Shown here piece by piece: positions 27,319 through 38,832 of a stretch of 64,000 nt of DNA. The notes beneath the pieces are model-generated. The model ran no database searches and was not told the origin of the DNA. It worked only from the letters and a program-made list of their open reading frames with translations. Position 1 is the first letter of the stretch. Each line of letters begins with the position of its first letter. Source of the stretch: Pelomonas lactea (GTDB lineage: Bacteria; Pseudomonadota; Gammaproteobacteria; Burkholderiales; Burkholderiaceae_C); the NCBI RefSeq assembly GCF_043555885.1, contig NZ_JBIGHX010000011.1, positions 124,001 to 188,000 of the forward strand, written 5' to 3'. The position numbers were made by a program, and so were the translations under genes.

Positions 27319-28194
27319 TCACTCCCTGAAGCCGTTGGAATGGCGCCGCCATTCCGGCGGCTTCCACAGGTGGGCCAGCCGCAGGCCCCAGGTCTTCTCG
27401 TGCGCCATGTCGCGGAACATGGACCGCCACTCGTGTGCGTTCAGCCAGAACAGGTTGTGCGTGTAGAACGGGTGCTCCAGCCCGTAGTCCACCGGCGCGT
27501 CCTCGGGCTCGAAGGTGCCGAACAGGCGGTCGAACACGATCAGCATGCCGCCGAAGTTCTTGTCGATGTACTGCGGGTTGCGACCGTGGTGCGCCCGGTG
27601 GTGCGACGGCGTGTTGAAGATGAACTCGAACCACGCCGGCATCTTCCCCACCCAGCTCGTGTGCACGAAGAACTGGTAGCCCAGGTTCAGCGACAGCGCG
27701 AACAGCACCCAGCGTGGCTCGAAGCCGAGGAACACGGCCGGCAGGTAGAACAGCCAGTTGCCGGCGATGGGATAGAACCAGCTCTGCCGCAGCGCGGTGC
27801 CGAAGTTCATCTTCTCCGAGCCGTGGTGCACGACATGCGCGCACCAGAACCAGCGGATGCGGTGGCTGCCGCGGTGGAACCAGTAATAGAGAAACTCGAC
27901 GAACAGGAACAGGCCGAGAAAGCGCAGCGGCGTCACGTCCACGGTGAACAGCCGGTGGTCGTACACCCAGCCCATAGCCGGCAGCACCAGCACGGTCAGC
28001 AGCACCAGGTCGGTGACGAGATAGCTGCCGCCGCTGTTCAGGCTGTCGAAGCTGTCCCACAGGTCGAACACGCCGGTCTTGCGGAAGCGCCAGGCCTCGC
28101 TGGCGATGGCGATCATGAAGATCGGCGACAGGATGACCAGCGTCAGGTCGCGCCAGTCGAAGTGGCGTTGGTAGAGGTCGAGCAGCCAGTCCAT
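27319..28194 (-). CDS. Sterol desaturase / fatty acid hydroxylase family protein
   Basis: Integral membrane di-iron enzyme family of 291 residues with the expected His clusters: FHRGSHR, HVVHHGSE and HHRAHHGRN, plus a later His (FYTHNLFWLNAHEW). Four to five membrane helices surround them. Family members hydroxylate or desaturate sterols, carotenoids, ether lipids or fatty acids using oxygen; substrate is not deducible. ATG 28194 (MDWLLDLYQ) is used because the region upstream is a 127-base divergent promoter region shared with the AraC gene. Confidence 0.9.
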   Translation of the reverse strand: MDWLLDLYQRHFDWRDLTLVILSPIFMIAIASEAWRFRKTGVFDLWDSFDSLNSGGSYLVTDLVLLTVLVLPAMGWVYDHRLFTVDVTPLRFLGLFLFVEFLYYWFHRGSHRIRWFWCAHVVHHGSEKMNFGTALRQSWFYPIAGNWLFYLPAVFLGFEPRWVLFALSLNLGYQFFVHTSWVGKMPAWFEFIFNTPSHHRAHHGRNPQYIDKNFGGMLIVFDRLFGTFEPEDAPVDYGLEHPFYTHNLFWLNAHEWRSMFRDMAHEKTWGLRLAHLWKPPEWRRHSNGFRE

Positions 28195-28321
28195 GCCGCG
28201 ATGTTGGCGCCAAACCGCCGCGGCTTCTTGACGGCAAACCCCGAGTTTTTGACAGATCGCGCCACTTCTCGGGTGATCCCGGACCGGCAGCGAGGGAGCC
28301 GCGCGGGATGATTTCCACCCC

Positions 28322-29308
28322 ATGGATGACACCCGCGTTGCCGCCAGCTATGTTCGCCTGCTCTTCGAGCACATGGCGGCGCTGGGCCGCGCCGGCGACC
28401 TGGGCGATCCGCCCGCCCCCACCGAGCCCTTCGTCGCCCTGCGCCGCTGGCAGGCGCTGTTGCAGCGGGCGCGCGAGCTGGACCCCGGTCCCAAGGCGAC
28501 GTTCACGCTGCGGCTGGCGCGCGGCATCGCGCCGCGGCACTTCGGCATCGTCGGCTTCGCGGCGCTGGCCTGCAACACGCTGGCAGAAGCGCTGCTGCGG
28601 CTGGAGCGCCACCACCGCGCCATCTACGACGTCAACCTGGCCCAGGTGCGCCCCTGCGCCGAGGGCCTGTGCATCGAATGGGGCGTGGAGCGCGGCCGGC
28701 CCGGCGCGCTGGTGGACGAGACCGCCATCGCCGCGCTGATGCAGCTGACGCGCGAGTTCACCGGCCGGCCGGTGCGCGCGCTGGCGGTGGACTTCGTCAA
28801 CCCGCGGCCGGCCGACGTGCGGCCGTATGAAGACTTCTTCGGCGGCCCGGTGCGCTTCGGCCAGCCCAGCACGCGCGTCGTGCTGGCGGCGCGCGACCTC
28901 GCGCTGCCGCTGCGCGGTGCCGATGCCGCACTGCTGGCGCTGCTGGACGCGCAGGCCGAGCGACTGCTGCAGGAGATGGCCGCCGTGACCGGGCCGCTGG
29001 CCGTGTGGCGCCAGGCGCTGGTGGGGCTGATCCGCAGCGGCCGCACGCAGCTGCCCGACCTGGCCGACAGCCTGCAGATGAGCCCGCGCAGCCTGCAGCG
29101 GCGGCTGGCCGAACAGGGCGTCAGGTTCCAGGCGCTGCTGGGCCAGACGCGCCAGCAGCTGGCCGAGGCCTATCTGCGCGACGCCAGCGTGGAGCTCGCC
29201 GAGGTGGCGCTGCTGCTGGGCTATTCCGAACAGAGCGCATTCACGCGCGCCTTCCGTCAGTGGACCGGTCAGGCGCCGCTGCAATGGCGAAGGCTGCACA
29301 CCCGATGA
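28322..29308 (+). CDS. AraC family transcriptional regulator (Arabinose_bd N-terminal domain)
   Basis: Regulator of 328 residues of the OruR/ArgR-like class: a large N-terminal ligand-binding domain (TFTLRLARGIAPRHFGIVGFAALACNTLAEAL, split here over two helices) and a C-terminal double helix-turn-helix (LPDLADSLQMSPRSLQRRLA, ELAEVALLLGYSEQSAFTRA). It is divergent from the desaturase gene and overlaps the DUF2804 gene by ATGA (29305-29308), so it probably controls lipid-related neighbours. Two TTGAC-like strings in 28230-28260 could be promoter elements. Confidence 0.92.
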   Translation: MDDTRVAASYVRLLFEHMAALGRAGDLGDPPAPTEPFVALRRWQALLQRARELDPGPKATFTLRLARGIAPRHFGIVGFAALACNTLAEALLRLERHHRAIYDVNLAQVRPCAEGLCIEWGVERGRPGALVDETAIAALMQLTREFTGRPVRALAVDFVNPRPADVRPYEDFFGGPVRFGQPSTRVVLAARDLALPLRGADAALLALLDAQAERLLQEMAAVTGPLAVWRQALVGLIRSGRTQLPDLADSLQMSPRSLQRRLAEQGVRFQALLGQTRQQLAEAYLRDASVELAEVALLLGYSEQSAFTRAFRQWTGQAPLQWRRLHTR

Positions 29309-30285
29309 CCCCCGCCCCCGACCACGTCGTCATCGACGGCACCCCCGCCCACGGCCGCTACGCCGGCCGCATCGCCCGCATCGACTGGGCGCCGCTGCGC
29401 CCGCGCCCCGGCTGGTTGTGGCGCCGGCTGCATCACAAGCGCTGGCACTACGTGGGCTTGGGCAACGAGGCCGTGTTCATCGGCGTGGCCATCGTCGACG
29501 TCGGCTGGGCGGCCAGCGCGTTCGCCTACCTGTTCGACCGCCAGACCCGCACGCTGCGGGCCAACTGGAGCCAGGACGGCCTGCCCGGCCTGCAGGCCAG
29601 CAACGGCGACGCGCCGCTGGCCGGCGCCGACGCGTGGTTCCGCGGCCCCGGCGCGCGGCTGTCGCTGCGCGAGGCGGGCGGCCGGCTGCAGCTGCAGGTC
29701 GCCACGCGTGCGCTGCGCGTGGATGCCGAGCTGGACCTCGCCGCCATGGCGCCGCCGCTGCTGGCCGTCGGCCCCATTGCCGGCGGCCTGGCACATGCGA
29801 CACAGAAGACCAGCGCCCTGCCCGTGCGCGGCCGCGCCGAGGCGAGTGGGCAACGCTTCGCGCTGGATGGCGCCTGGGCCGCCGTCGACGCGTCCAGCGG
29901 CTTGCTGGCGCGCGACACCGCCTGGCGCTGGGCCAGCGCGCACGGGCCCGAGTGGGGCTTCAACCTGCAGCAGGGCTACTTCGGCGAGCACGAGAACGTG
30001 CTGTGGCTGGACGGCCAGCCCATCGAACTGGGCGCCGCCCACTTCGGTTTCGACGCTGGACGACCGCTGGAACCCTGGCGAGTTCGCACCGAGTGCGGCC
30101 GACTGGATCTTTCATTCACCCCCGAGGGTGTGCGGGCCGCGGACAAGAACTTCGGTTTCGCGGTCAGCCGCTATGTGCAGCCCGTCGGCACGTTCGCGGG
30201 GACCGTGCGTGCCAACGCGCATGCCGCGCCCCGAAACGTGAAGGATCTGTTGGGCGTGACGGAAGACCATCGTTCACTGTGGTGA
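29305..30285 (+). CDS. DUF2804 domain-containing protein
   Basis: Protein of 326 residues matching DUF2804: LHHKRWHYVGLGNEAVFIGVAIVD-like N-terminal region, a middle beta-rich part, and GYFGEHENVLWLDG with the ending GTFAGTV. Members have a beta-sandwich resembling lipid/hydroxysteroid-acting AttH-type proteins and are often near desaturases and lipid genes, but no activity is established. ATG 29305 overlaps the AraC stop by 4 bases. Together with the AraC and the divergent desaturase it looks like a small lipid-modification locus (inference). Confidence 0.85.
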   Translation: MTPAPDHVVIDGTPAHGRYAGRIARIDWAPLRPRPGWLWRRLHHKRWHYVGLGNEAVFIGVAIVDVGWAASAFAYLFDRQTRTLRANWSQDGLPGLQASNGDAPLAGADAWFRGPGARLSLREAGGRLQLQVATRALRVDAELDLAAMAPPLLAVGPIAGGLAHATQKTSALPVRGRAEASGQRFALDGAWAAVDASSGLLARDTAWRWASAHGPEWGFNLQQGYFGEHENVLWLDGQPIELGAAHFGFDAGRPLEPWRVRTECGRLDLSFTPEGVRAADKNFGFAVSRYVQPVGTFAGTVRANAHAAPRNVKDLLGVTEDHRSLW

Positions 30286-30336
30286 CGTCGCCGAAGCTTG
30301 TGCCATAGAGTGGGCAACGCTCGCTCCTTCAAGCCC

Positions 30337-31665
30337 GTGAAACCCAATCTGAGCTATCCCAGCCTTCTCACTGCGGGCATCGCGTTGACGCTGGCGACAC
30401 TCGCGGGCCTCGAACTGTTGCCGGCCAGGACCCTGGACCTCAAGGCGCCGGGTGTCGCCAACGGCCCTTACCTGGTCACCGCCGATGGCAAGCAGGACGG
30501 TCACAACGTCCGGTGGCTGGACGAAAAGCGGCTGCATCTGCGCTGCCACTACCCCGAAGCCAAGCCCTTCATGGGCTGCGGCCTGACCTTCGTGCTGACC
30601 CACCAAGACCCGACGCGGGGCATGGACCTCAGCCGCTACGACAAGCTCAACCTGGAGCTCGTCTACAAAGGCAATGCGCCCTCGGTGCGCCTGGCGGCCC
30701 GCAATTTCGACCCCCGCTTCGCCAAGGTCGAGGACGCCAACAGCGCCCGTTTTCACTCGGTCAATCTGCGCCCCCGGGACATCACCAAGCCCGTGGCACT
30801 GGAACTGAGTGAACTGACGGTGCCGGAGTGGTGGATCCATCAGTACAACCTGGACCGGGCCTATAACCGCCCAAGCCTGGAAAACGCAAGCGCTGTATCG
30901 ATCGACATCCCCTACCTCGAGGCCGGCCAGACACATGAGCTGGAGGTGCGCCGCCTGACGCTCGAAGGGCAGTGGATCAGCCACGACCGCGTCTACCTGG
31001 GCATCCTGTGCAGCTGGCTGCTGGGCGCCAGCCTCGTCGTGCTGCGCGGCTGGGGCCAACTGCGGGTCAGCCACCGGCGCCAGCAGCGTGAGATCGACGC
31101 GCTGACACTGCGCACCCGCCAGCTTCGCATCGAGCAGGAGCAGTTGCGCCGGCTGGCGACGATCGACGAGCTGACGGGCGTTCTGAACCGCCGCGGCCTG
31201 GAGCAGGCGCTGGACGATCTGGAGGAACAGGCCCACGGCATGACGCTGGTGCTGGTGGACATCGACCACTTCAAGCGCATCAACGACCGTTTCGGCCACG
31301 ACCGTGGCGACGAGGTGCTGCGCCGGGTCGCGGCCGTCGTGGCCGGCAACCTGCGGGCAAGCGACATCTTCGGTCGGTGGGGCGGCGAGGAGTTCCTGAT
31401 CGCCTGCCGCGGCACGCGCATCCGGGACGCGGCCCGCCTGGCCGAAAAGCTGCGCGAACGCATCGAACGCAGCGAGATCACCGGGCCCGTTGGCCGCATC
31501 GAGCTGACCGCCAGCTTCGGCGTCGCGCTGGCGCCACCGGGCGGCTCGACTGCCGACGCACTCAAGCGCGCCGATGCAGCGCTTTACGCCGCCAAGGACG
31601 CCGGCCGCAACCGGGTCGAGATGGACACTTCGCTACAGAGCGATTCGCCCACGACGGTGGGCTAA
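30337..31665 (+). CDS. Diguanylate cyclase with periplasmic sensor domain
   Basis: Membrane-bound GGDEF protein of about 442 residues. An N-terminal helix (LLTAGIALTLATLAGLELL) and a second at about residues 225-245 (YLGILCSWLLGASLVVL) enclose a roughly 180-residue periplasmic domain that I do not recognise (beta-rich, with two Cys: RCHYPEA and MGCGL). A short coiled coil leads to the GGDEF domain: DELTGVLNRRG, DIDHFKRINDRFGHDRGDE and the active-site GRWGGEEF. An RxxD inhibitory site (RASD) is placed correctly five residues before GGEEF, so product inhibition is expected. No EAL domain. Start is uncertain (GTG 30337 or GTG 30310). Its end overlaps the PepSY gene tail-to-tail. Confidence 0.9.
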   Translation: MKPNLSYPSLLTAGIALTLATLAGLELLPARTLDLKAPGVANGPYLVTADGKQDGHNVRWLDEKRLHLRCHYPEAKPFMGCGLTFVLTHQDPTRGMDLSRYDKLNLELVYKGNAPSVRLAARNFDPRFAKVEDANSARFHSVNLRPRDITKPVALELSELTVPEWWIHQYNLDRAYNRPSLENASAVSIDIPYLEAGQTHELEVRRLTLEGQWISHDRVYLGILCSWLLGASLVVLRGWGQLRVSHRRQQREIDALTLRTRQLRIEQEQLRRLATIDELTGVLNRRGLEQALDDLEEQAHGMTLVLVDIDHFKRINDRFGHDRGDEVLRRVAAVVAGNLRASDIFGRWGGEEFLIACRGTRIRDAARLAEKLRERIERSEITGPVGRIELTASFGVALAPPGGSTADALKRADAALYAAKDAGRNRVEMDTSLQSDSPTTVG

Positions 31666-32837
31666 CGCATCGTGTCGACGGCCTGCCCGGCGGCGTGACC
31701 GTGGACCACCTCTCGCGCTGCCGAAGGGGCGGGGCTGCGCTTCTTCAGCCACAGGTACAGGCCACTGCCCAGCACGACGATGGTGGCGATGTCCAGCAGC
31801 GCCCACAGGATCTTCATCGGCAGCCCGCCGTAGTCGCCGAAGTGCAGCGGCTGCGACAGCAGCAGCGCATCCAGGTACCAGGGCATCTCGGGCGCGGCGG
31901 TCACGCGGGCCGTGCGGGCGTCCACGAGCACCGGCACCATCAACTTGGCCGTGAGCGGCGTATCGCCCCGCATGAAGAACGTGGTGTGGTGAGGGCTCGA
32001 GAAGGTGGTGCCCGGGAAGGCGATGAAGTACAGGTGCTTGCCGGGTGCGGCGGCTTGCGCGGCCTGCAAGGCTTGCTGCAGGGGAGCGCGGTCCGAGGCC
32101 GGCACCAGGGGCTGGCCCTGGTAGGGGCGCACCAGCTCGCCGACGTGCTCGACCTGCCAGTACTTGACCAGCAGGTCGGCGCCCGTGTTGATGACGCCGG
32201 TGGCGCCGACGACGAAGCACCACACCAGGGTGACGATGCCGATGAGGTTGTGCAGGTCCAGCCAGCGGGTGCGCGCCGAACGATCGTGGCGCACCGTGCC
32301 GAAGTCCAGCTTGCGCATGAAGGGCGCATAGAGCACCACGCCGGACACCAGCGCCACCAGCAGCAGCAGCCCCATGAAGCCGAGGAAGAGCTTGCCGGGC
32401 AAGCCGGCGAAGAGGTCCACGTGCAGCCGGAACATCAGGTCCATGAAGCCCTCGCCGACGCGGTACTCGCCCACCACCTGCGCGGTACGGGCATCGACCA
32501 TCACCGACTTGTAGTCATCGGTCGGCTCAGGGGTCGGTGTCAACGTCGCCCACCAGAGTCGATCGTCGTCATCGGACTTGCCCATGAACTGCACGATGCG
32601 GTCCGGGTAGCGGGCCCGCGCGGCGGCCATCACCTCGTCGGCGCTCGCGCGCCGCTGCGCCATGTCGGCCGGCAGGGTCGGGGCTTCGATCTCGGTGCCG
32701 GTCAGGTGACCGATCTCGTGATGGAAGATCAGCGGCAGGCCGGTCAGGCACAGCAGCAGCATGAACAGGGTGCAGACCAGGCTGCTCCACTTGTGCAACC
32801 AGGCCCACAGTCGGATGGCGCGCGGCGTCAGCGTCAT
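31662..32837 (-). CDS. PepSY domain membrane protein, iron-uptake associated
   Basis: PepSY-associated membrane protein of 391 residues with four helices, the usual layout for reductases or helper proteins next to siderophore receptors. It begins WLHKWSSLVCTLFMLLLCLTGL, then a periplasmic domain, HVDLFAGLPGKLFLGFMGLL and LHNLIGIVTLVWCFVVGATG, and ends in a helix (LLDIATIVVLGSGLYLWLKK). Conserved His residues in the helices suggest haem or metal handling. It lies 7 bases after the TonB receptor gene on the same strand and is co-transcribed with it. Confidence 0.9.
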   Translation of the reverse strand: MTLTPRAIRLWAWLHKWSSLVCTLFMLLLCLTGLPLIFHHEIGHLTGTEIEAPTLPADMAQRRASADEVMAAARARYPDRIVQFMGKSDDDDRLWWATLTPTPEPTDDYKSVMVDARTAQVVGEYRVGEGFMDLMFRLHVDLFAGLPGKLFLGFMGLLLLVALVSGVVLYAPFMRKLDFGTVRHDRSARTRWLDLHNLIGIVTLVWCFVVGATGVINTGADLLVKYWQVEHVGELVRPYQGQPLVPASDRAPLQQALQAAQAAAPGKHLYFIAFPGTTFSSPHHTTFFMRGDTPLTAKLMVPVLVDARTARVTAAPEMPWYLDALLLSQPLHFGDYGGLPMKILWALLDIATIVVLGSGLYLWLKKRSPAPSAAREVVHGHAAGQAVDTMR

Positions 32838-32844
32838 GGCGGCG

Positions 32845-34968
32845 TCAGAGCTTGTAGTCCAGAGTCACCGACACATTGCGCGGCTCACCGTAGATGGCGC
32901 CGTAGGCCAGGCCGCCGATGTACTTCTTGTCGAAGAGGTTGTTCACGTTCAGGCGCAGCGTGGCGGCCGGCGACAGTTCGTAGGCGGCAAAGGCATTGGC
33001 CACCAGGTAGGCGTCCTGCCTCGCGCTGCCGACCTTGCTGACGTCGGACTGCCAGCGGCCACCGAGACCCAGGCGCAGGGCCGGCAGCACCGGCACACGG
33101 CTGTCGACGCGGAAGTTGACGGTGTTGCGGGGCACCCACTCGTAGATGTCCTGGCCGTCGGGGCCGGTGAGCTTCAGATGGGTGTAGCCGAGCGTGAGCT
33201 TGGCGTCCCTGCCCAGCCGCCCCGTGGCCTCGGCTTCGAAGCCGCGCGACTTCACGTCCTTGCCCTCGTACCAGGACTGTCCATCGAGCGAGGTGCCGGT
33301 GCCACCGATCACGCCGCCATAGGTGGCCAGACCCTGCTGGCGAGCCGAGAACACGGCAAAGGTGGTCAGCAGCGCACGGTCCAGCCATTCGGCCTTCACG
33401 CCCGCCTCGGCGTTCACGCCCTTCATCGGCGCGAGGTACTCGCCCTTCCGGTCGGTCTGGTCCTGGTTCTGGAAGATGTCCGAGTAGGACACATAGCCCG
33501 TGACCGCCGGCGAGAAGGCGTAGGTCAGGCCGACATACGGGCTGACCTCCCGGGTGTCGGGGTAGACGGTGTTGGTGGCCGCGTTGCCGTAGATGGAGGC
33601 ACCGCTGCGCGCCAGGCGCACGGCATTGACGCCGAGGATGCCCTTGAGCTGCTCGGTCAGCCCGATCTGCGACGCGGCATAGAAGCGGGTCAGTTGCTGC
33701 TCGCCACGGGTGCTGGGCTGGCGCGCGCCCCAGGTGGGCTCGGTGTAGACGTCGCCGCCATAGGGGAAGGCCGGCAGCGCATCGCCCATGTGGTTCTGCA
33801 CGGGGAAGATGTCGACAGACGTCTTCTCCCGCGACTGGCTCACGCCGACCAGCAGCCAGTGCTGACGACCGAAGGCCTGGAAGTCGCCGCTCAGGTTGGC
33901 GTCCAGCACGCGGTGGTCGGTGTCGCCCTCACTGCGGTAGGGCCAGCCGACGAGGCCGGTGTTGTCGGCCTTGAGCACACCGGTGGGCGAGTAGGCGTAG
34001 AGCAGCCGGGTCGACTCGTCGCCGTGGCGCGTGTTGTAGGTCAGCTTGGCCTCCCAGCCGTCGCCGAGCTGGTGGGCGTACTCGATGAAGGCGTTGTAGG
34101 AACGGGTGTTCCAGTAGGTCCAGCGCTGCGAGGTGGAGGCGCCCACGGGGAAGTCGGCCTGCGTGCCGTCGGCGCGCAGCAGCGTGAGCGAGCCCCACAT
34201 CGGCGAGTACTGCCGGGCGTCCACGGCCGTGATGCCCACGGTCAGCACGCCGTGGCTGCCGATCTGGCCGTCCACCACGCCGTAGACCGAGCTGCGCTTG
34301 TCATGCAGGTCGCGCAGGTAAGAGTCCTTGTCCTCATGCGCCACCACCAGGCGGCCGGCCCAGGCGCCGTCCTGGGTGAGCACCTTGTTGACGTCCAGCG
34401 CCGCGCGCTTCTTGCCCCATTGACCCAGGGTGACGTTGAACTCGCCGCTGTCCTGGTTCAGCGGGCGCTTGCGGATGTAGTTGATGGTGCCCGACGCATT
34501 GCCCACGCCGGTCAGCAGGCCGTTGGCACCGCGGATCAGTTCGATGCGGTCGAACAGGAAGGTGTCTTCCCGGCCAACGACGGTGCCCCAGGAGTTGGTC
34601 ATGCCCAGGCCGTCGATCTGGGTCAGCTGGATCTCGAAGCCGCGGGCGTTGAAGGTCGCGCGATTGGTCTCGTACTGCTCGACATTGATGCCGGTGGCCA
34701 GGCCCAGGGCCTCGTTGCTGCCGGTCAGGCCGAAGTTGGCCATGTCCTCGCGGTCGATGCTGCTGATGGTCTGCGGCGTTTCCTTGACATCCATGGGCAG
34801 GCCCGTGGCGCCCTTGGACACGCGGTTGGCACGCTTGCCGGTGACCACGACGGTCTCCAGGTTCGCAGCCTGGGGCGCATCAGCGGCAGTGGAAACGGTC
34901 TGGGCCTCGGCGACGAGGCTGGCGGCGGCCAGGGCGCAGGCGGTCAACAGGAATGCGGGACGGGTCAT
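32845..34968 (-). CDS. TonB-dependent siderophore receptor
   Basis: Outer-membrane receptor of 707 residues: signal peptide ending in AEA, plug domain (LETVVVTGKRANRVS, TPQTISSIDREDM, TFNARGFEI, ELIRGANGLLTGVGNASGTIN), and a 22-strand barrel ending in NLFDKKYIGG and a terminal aromatic-like strand. This is the FhuE/FpvA-like class; it lacks the N-terminal STN signalling domain, so it should transport but not signal to a sigma factor. ATG 34968 is chosen; the frame upstream is not protein-like. It sits in a Fur-box-headed unit with a small membrane protein and the PepSY protein. Confidence 0.95.
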   Translation of the reverse strand: MTRPAFLLTACALAAASLVAEAQTVSTAADAPQAANLETVVVTGKRANRVSKGATGLPMDVKETPQTISSIDREDMANFGLTGSNEALGLATGINVEQYETNRATFNARGFEIQLTQIDGLGMTNSWGTVVGREDTFLFDRIELIRGANGLLTGVGNASGTINYIRKRPLNQDSGEFNVTLGQWGKKRAALDVNKVLTQDGAWAGRLVVAHEDKDSYLRDLHDKRSSVYGVVDGQIGSHGVLTVGITAVDARQYSPMWGSLTLLRADGTQADFPVGASTSQRWTYWNTRSYNAFIEYAHQLGDGWEAKLTYNTRHGDESTRLLYAYSPTGVLKADNTGLVGWPYRSEGDTDHRVLDANLSGDFQAFGRQHWLLVGVSQSREKTSVDIFPVQNHMGDALPAFPYGGDVYTEPTWGARQPSTRGEQQLTRFYAASQIGLTEQLKGILGVNAVRLARSGASIYGNAATNTVYPDTREVSPYVGLTYAFSPAVTGYVSYSDIFQNQDQTDRKGEYLAPMKGVNAEAGVKAEWLDRALLTTFAVFSARQQGLATYGGVIGGTGTSLDGQSWYEGKDVKSRGFEAEATGRLGRDAKLTLGYTHLKLTGPDGQDIYEWVPRNTVNFRVDSRVPVLPALRLGLGGRWQSDVSKVGSARQDAYLVANAFAAYELSPAATLRLNVNNLFDKKYIGGLAYGAIYGEPRNVSVTLDYKL

Positions 34969-35009
34969 CGAGCAGGCGGAATTGGGGGATGGAAGAGGCG
35001 GAATGACGG

Positions 35010-35231
35010 TCAGCGGCGCATCGGGCAGCGCACGATGACGAGCACCGGCAGGCCTAAGGCGAGCCAGGACCAGGCATCGCCCCAGCTGTCGGACACCAGC
35101 GCCGAGGCCAGCCCGCTGGCGCTCAGCAGGCCGAGGGACACGGGCCAGCCCCACAGCCGCCAGGCGGTGTGGCGGGCCGGCGTCATGGACAGGCGCCGGG
35201 CCTGGCCGGGCCCCTTGGGCAACGTCGTCAT
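35010..35231 (-). CDS. Small two-helix membrane protein of the iron-uptake operon
   Basis: Protein of 73 residues with two membrane helices (LWGWPVSLGLLSASGLASALV and WSWLALGLPVLVIV) and little else. Similar small proteins appear beside TonB receptor plus PepSY gene pairs, as I recall; function unknown. Start may be ATG 35231 or ATG 35186 (MTPARH). It lies directly behind the Fur-like box and is first in the unit. Confidence 0.65.
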   Translation of the reverse strand: MTTLPKGPGQARRLSMTPARHTAWRLWGWPVSLGLLSASGLASALVSDSWGDAWSWLALGLPVLVIVRCPMRR

Positions 35232-35247
35232 GTCATCAAATACAACT

Positions 35248-35266
35248 GAGAACGATTCGCATTCTA
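35248..35266 (-). promoter_or_regulatory. Fur-like box upstream of the siderophore receptor unit
   Basis: GAGAACGATTCGCATTCTA matches 12 of 19 positions of the classical Fur consensus and lies in an AT-rich patch 17-35 bases before the first ATG. On the coding strand it reads as an AATGCGAATCGTTCTC-type element, usual for betaproteobacterial siderophore receptors. It predicts derepression under iron limitation. Confidence 0.7.
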
Positions 35267-35280
35267 ATCACAAGACGAAG

Positions 35281-35312
35281 AAAAACCGCCCTGCCTCGCG
35301 GTCAGGGCGGTT
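35281..35312 (-). terminator. Intrinsic terminator after clpB
   Basis: On the minus strand, a 10-bp stem (AACCGCCCTG pairing with CAGGGCGGTT in plus-strand terms) with a 9-base loop, followed by TTTTT and a T-rich tail. It lies 34 bases beyond the clpB stop. Confidence 0.85.
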
Positions 35313-35345
35313 CTGGCGGCCAGCGCGCTACGCGGGCCGGCGACG

Positions 35346-37937
<2,592 letters not shown>

Positions 37938-37963
37938 GGGATGGGACCTCCTGTTGCCAAGCC

Positions 37964-37991
37964 AAGTGGGCGCCTATCAGCGCTTTTCAAG
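37964..37991 (-). promoter_or_regulatory. Heat-shock (RpoH) promoter of clpB
   Basis: On the minus strand: CTTGAAA, 14 bases, CCCACTT. This matches the sigma-32 consensus (CTTGAAA, 11-16 bases, CCCATNT) at nearly every position and lies 27 bases before the clpB ATG. Confidence 0.85.
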
Positions 37992-37996
37992 TTGAC

Positions 37997-38362
37997 TCAG
38001 ATCAAGCCCTGGACGAGCTTCATGCCTGCCCAGGCCGCCAGCAGCGAACCCAGCACATGGCTGGCGGTGTGGGTCAGCGCCATGCCGAACTCGCCATGCC
38101 GCAGCAGCGCCAGCGACTCGCCCGAGAAGGCCGAGAACGTTGTCAGCCCGCCCAGAAAGCCGGTCACCAGCAACAGCTTCAGCACGTCGTTGGGCTGCCG
38201 GCCAAACCATTCCAGCGCCATGCCGATCAGCAGGCCGCCCGCCACATTCACCAGCAACGTGCCCAGCGGAAAGCCAGCCCAGCGCAGATTGAAGGCCAGC
38301 CCCGCCTGCCAGCGGGCCAAAGCGCCCAGCGCGGCGCCCAGCGCAACGGCCAGCGCGTTCAC
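37997..38362 (-). CDS. crcB: Fluoride efflux channel CrcB (Fluc)
   Basis: Membrane protein of 121 residues with four helices, a fluoride-selective channel. Family marks present: GAALGALARW, GFPLGTLLVNVAGGLLIG (with the pore Asn), and GFLGGLTTFSAFSGE (the TTFS box). GTG 38362 overlaps the moaE stop (GTGA, 38359-38362), so the two are translationally coupled. No fluoride riboswitch is visible upstream, and clpB downstream has its own promoter. Confidence 0.93.
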   Translation of the reverse strand: MNALAVALGAALGALARWQAGLAFNLRWAGFPLGTLLVNVAGGLLIGMALEWFGRQPNDVLKLLLVTGFLGGLTTFSAFSGESLALLRHGEFGMALTHTASHVLGSLLAAWAGMKLVQGLI

Positions 38363-38832
38363 GCGGCATTCCCCGCCGCGATGCCCCAGCGCGCCAGCGC
38401 CTCGTCGTCGGCAACACGGGCGTCCACCCAGTGCGCGCCGTCGGGTGTGTGCTCCTTTTTCCAGAACGGCGCCTGCGTCTTCAGGTAGTCCATCAGGAAT
38501 TCGCAGGCCTGGAAGGCCTGGCCGCGGTGGGCGCTGGTGACGAGCACCAGCACGATCTGCTCGCGCGCCTCCAGCACGCCAATCCGGTGGATGACGCGCG
38601 CGGCCCGGATGTCGAACCGCGCCTGCGCCTCGTCCACCATCGCCTCGATGGCCGCCTCGGTCATGCCGGGGTAGTGCTCGAGTTCCATGCGGCTGACGGC
38701 CTGGCCGCCGCTGTGCTCGCGCACGGTGCCGACAAAGGCGACGACGGCACCGACACCGCCGTCCTCGCGGCGCAGCGCGGCCGTCTCGGCGCCGAGGTCG
38801 AAGTCCTCGCTCTGGATGCAAACTCTGGGCAT
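38359..38832 (-). CDS. moaE: Molybdopterin synthase catalytic subunit MoaE
   Basis: Large subunit of molybdopterin synthase, 157 residues, which together with thiocarboxylated MoaD inserts sulfur into precursor Z. Conserved: GAVVAFVGTVREHS, LELEHYPGM-like (MELEHYPGMTEAAI), RIGVLEAREQIVLVLVTSAHR and the active-site Lys region (FWKKE). Its partner moaD is 19 kb away (57778-58035), although the two are normally adjacent. Divergent from the SPFH gene. Confidence 0.95.
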   Translation of the reverse strand: MPRVCIQSEDFDLGAETAALRREDGGVGAVVAFVGTVREHSGGQAVSRMELEHYPGMTEAAIEAMVDEAQARFDIRAARVIHRIGVLEAREQIVLVLVTSAHRGQAFQACEFLMDYLKTQAPFWKKEHTPDGAHWVDARVADDEALARWGIAAGNAA

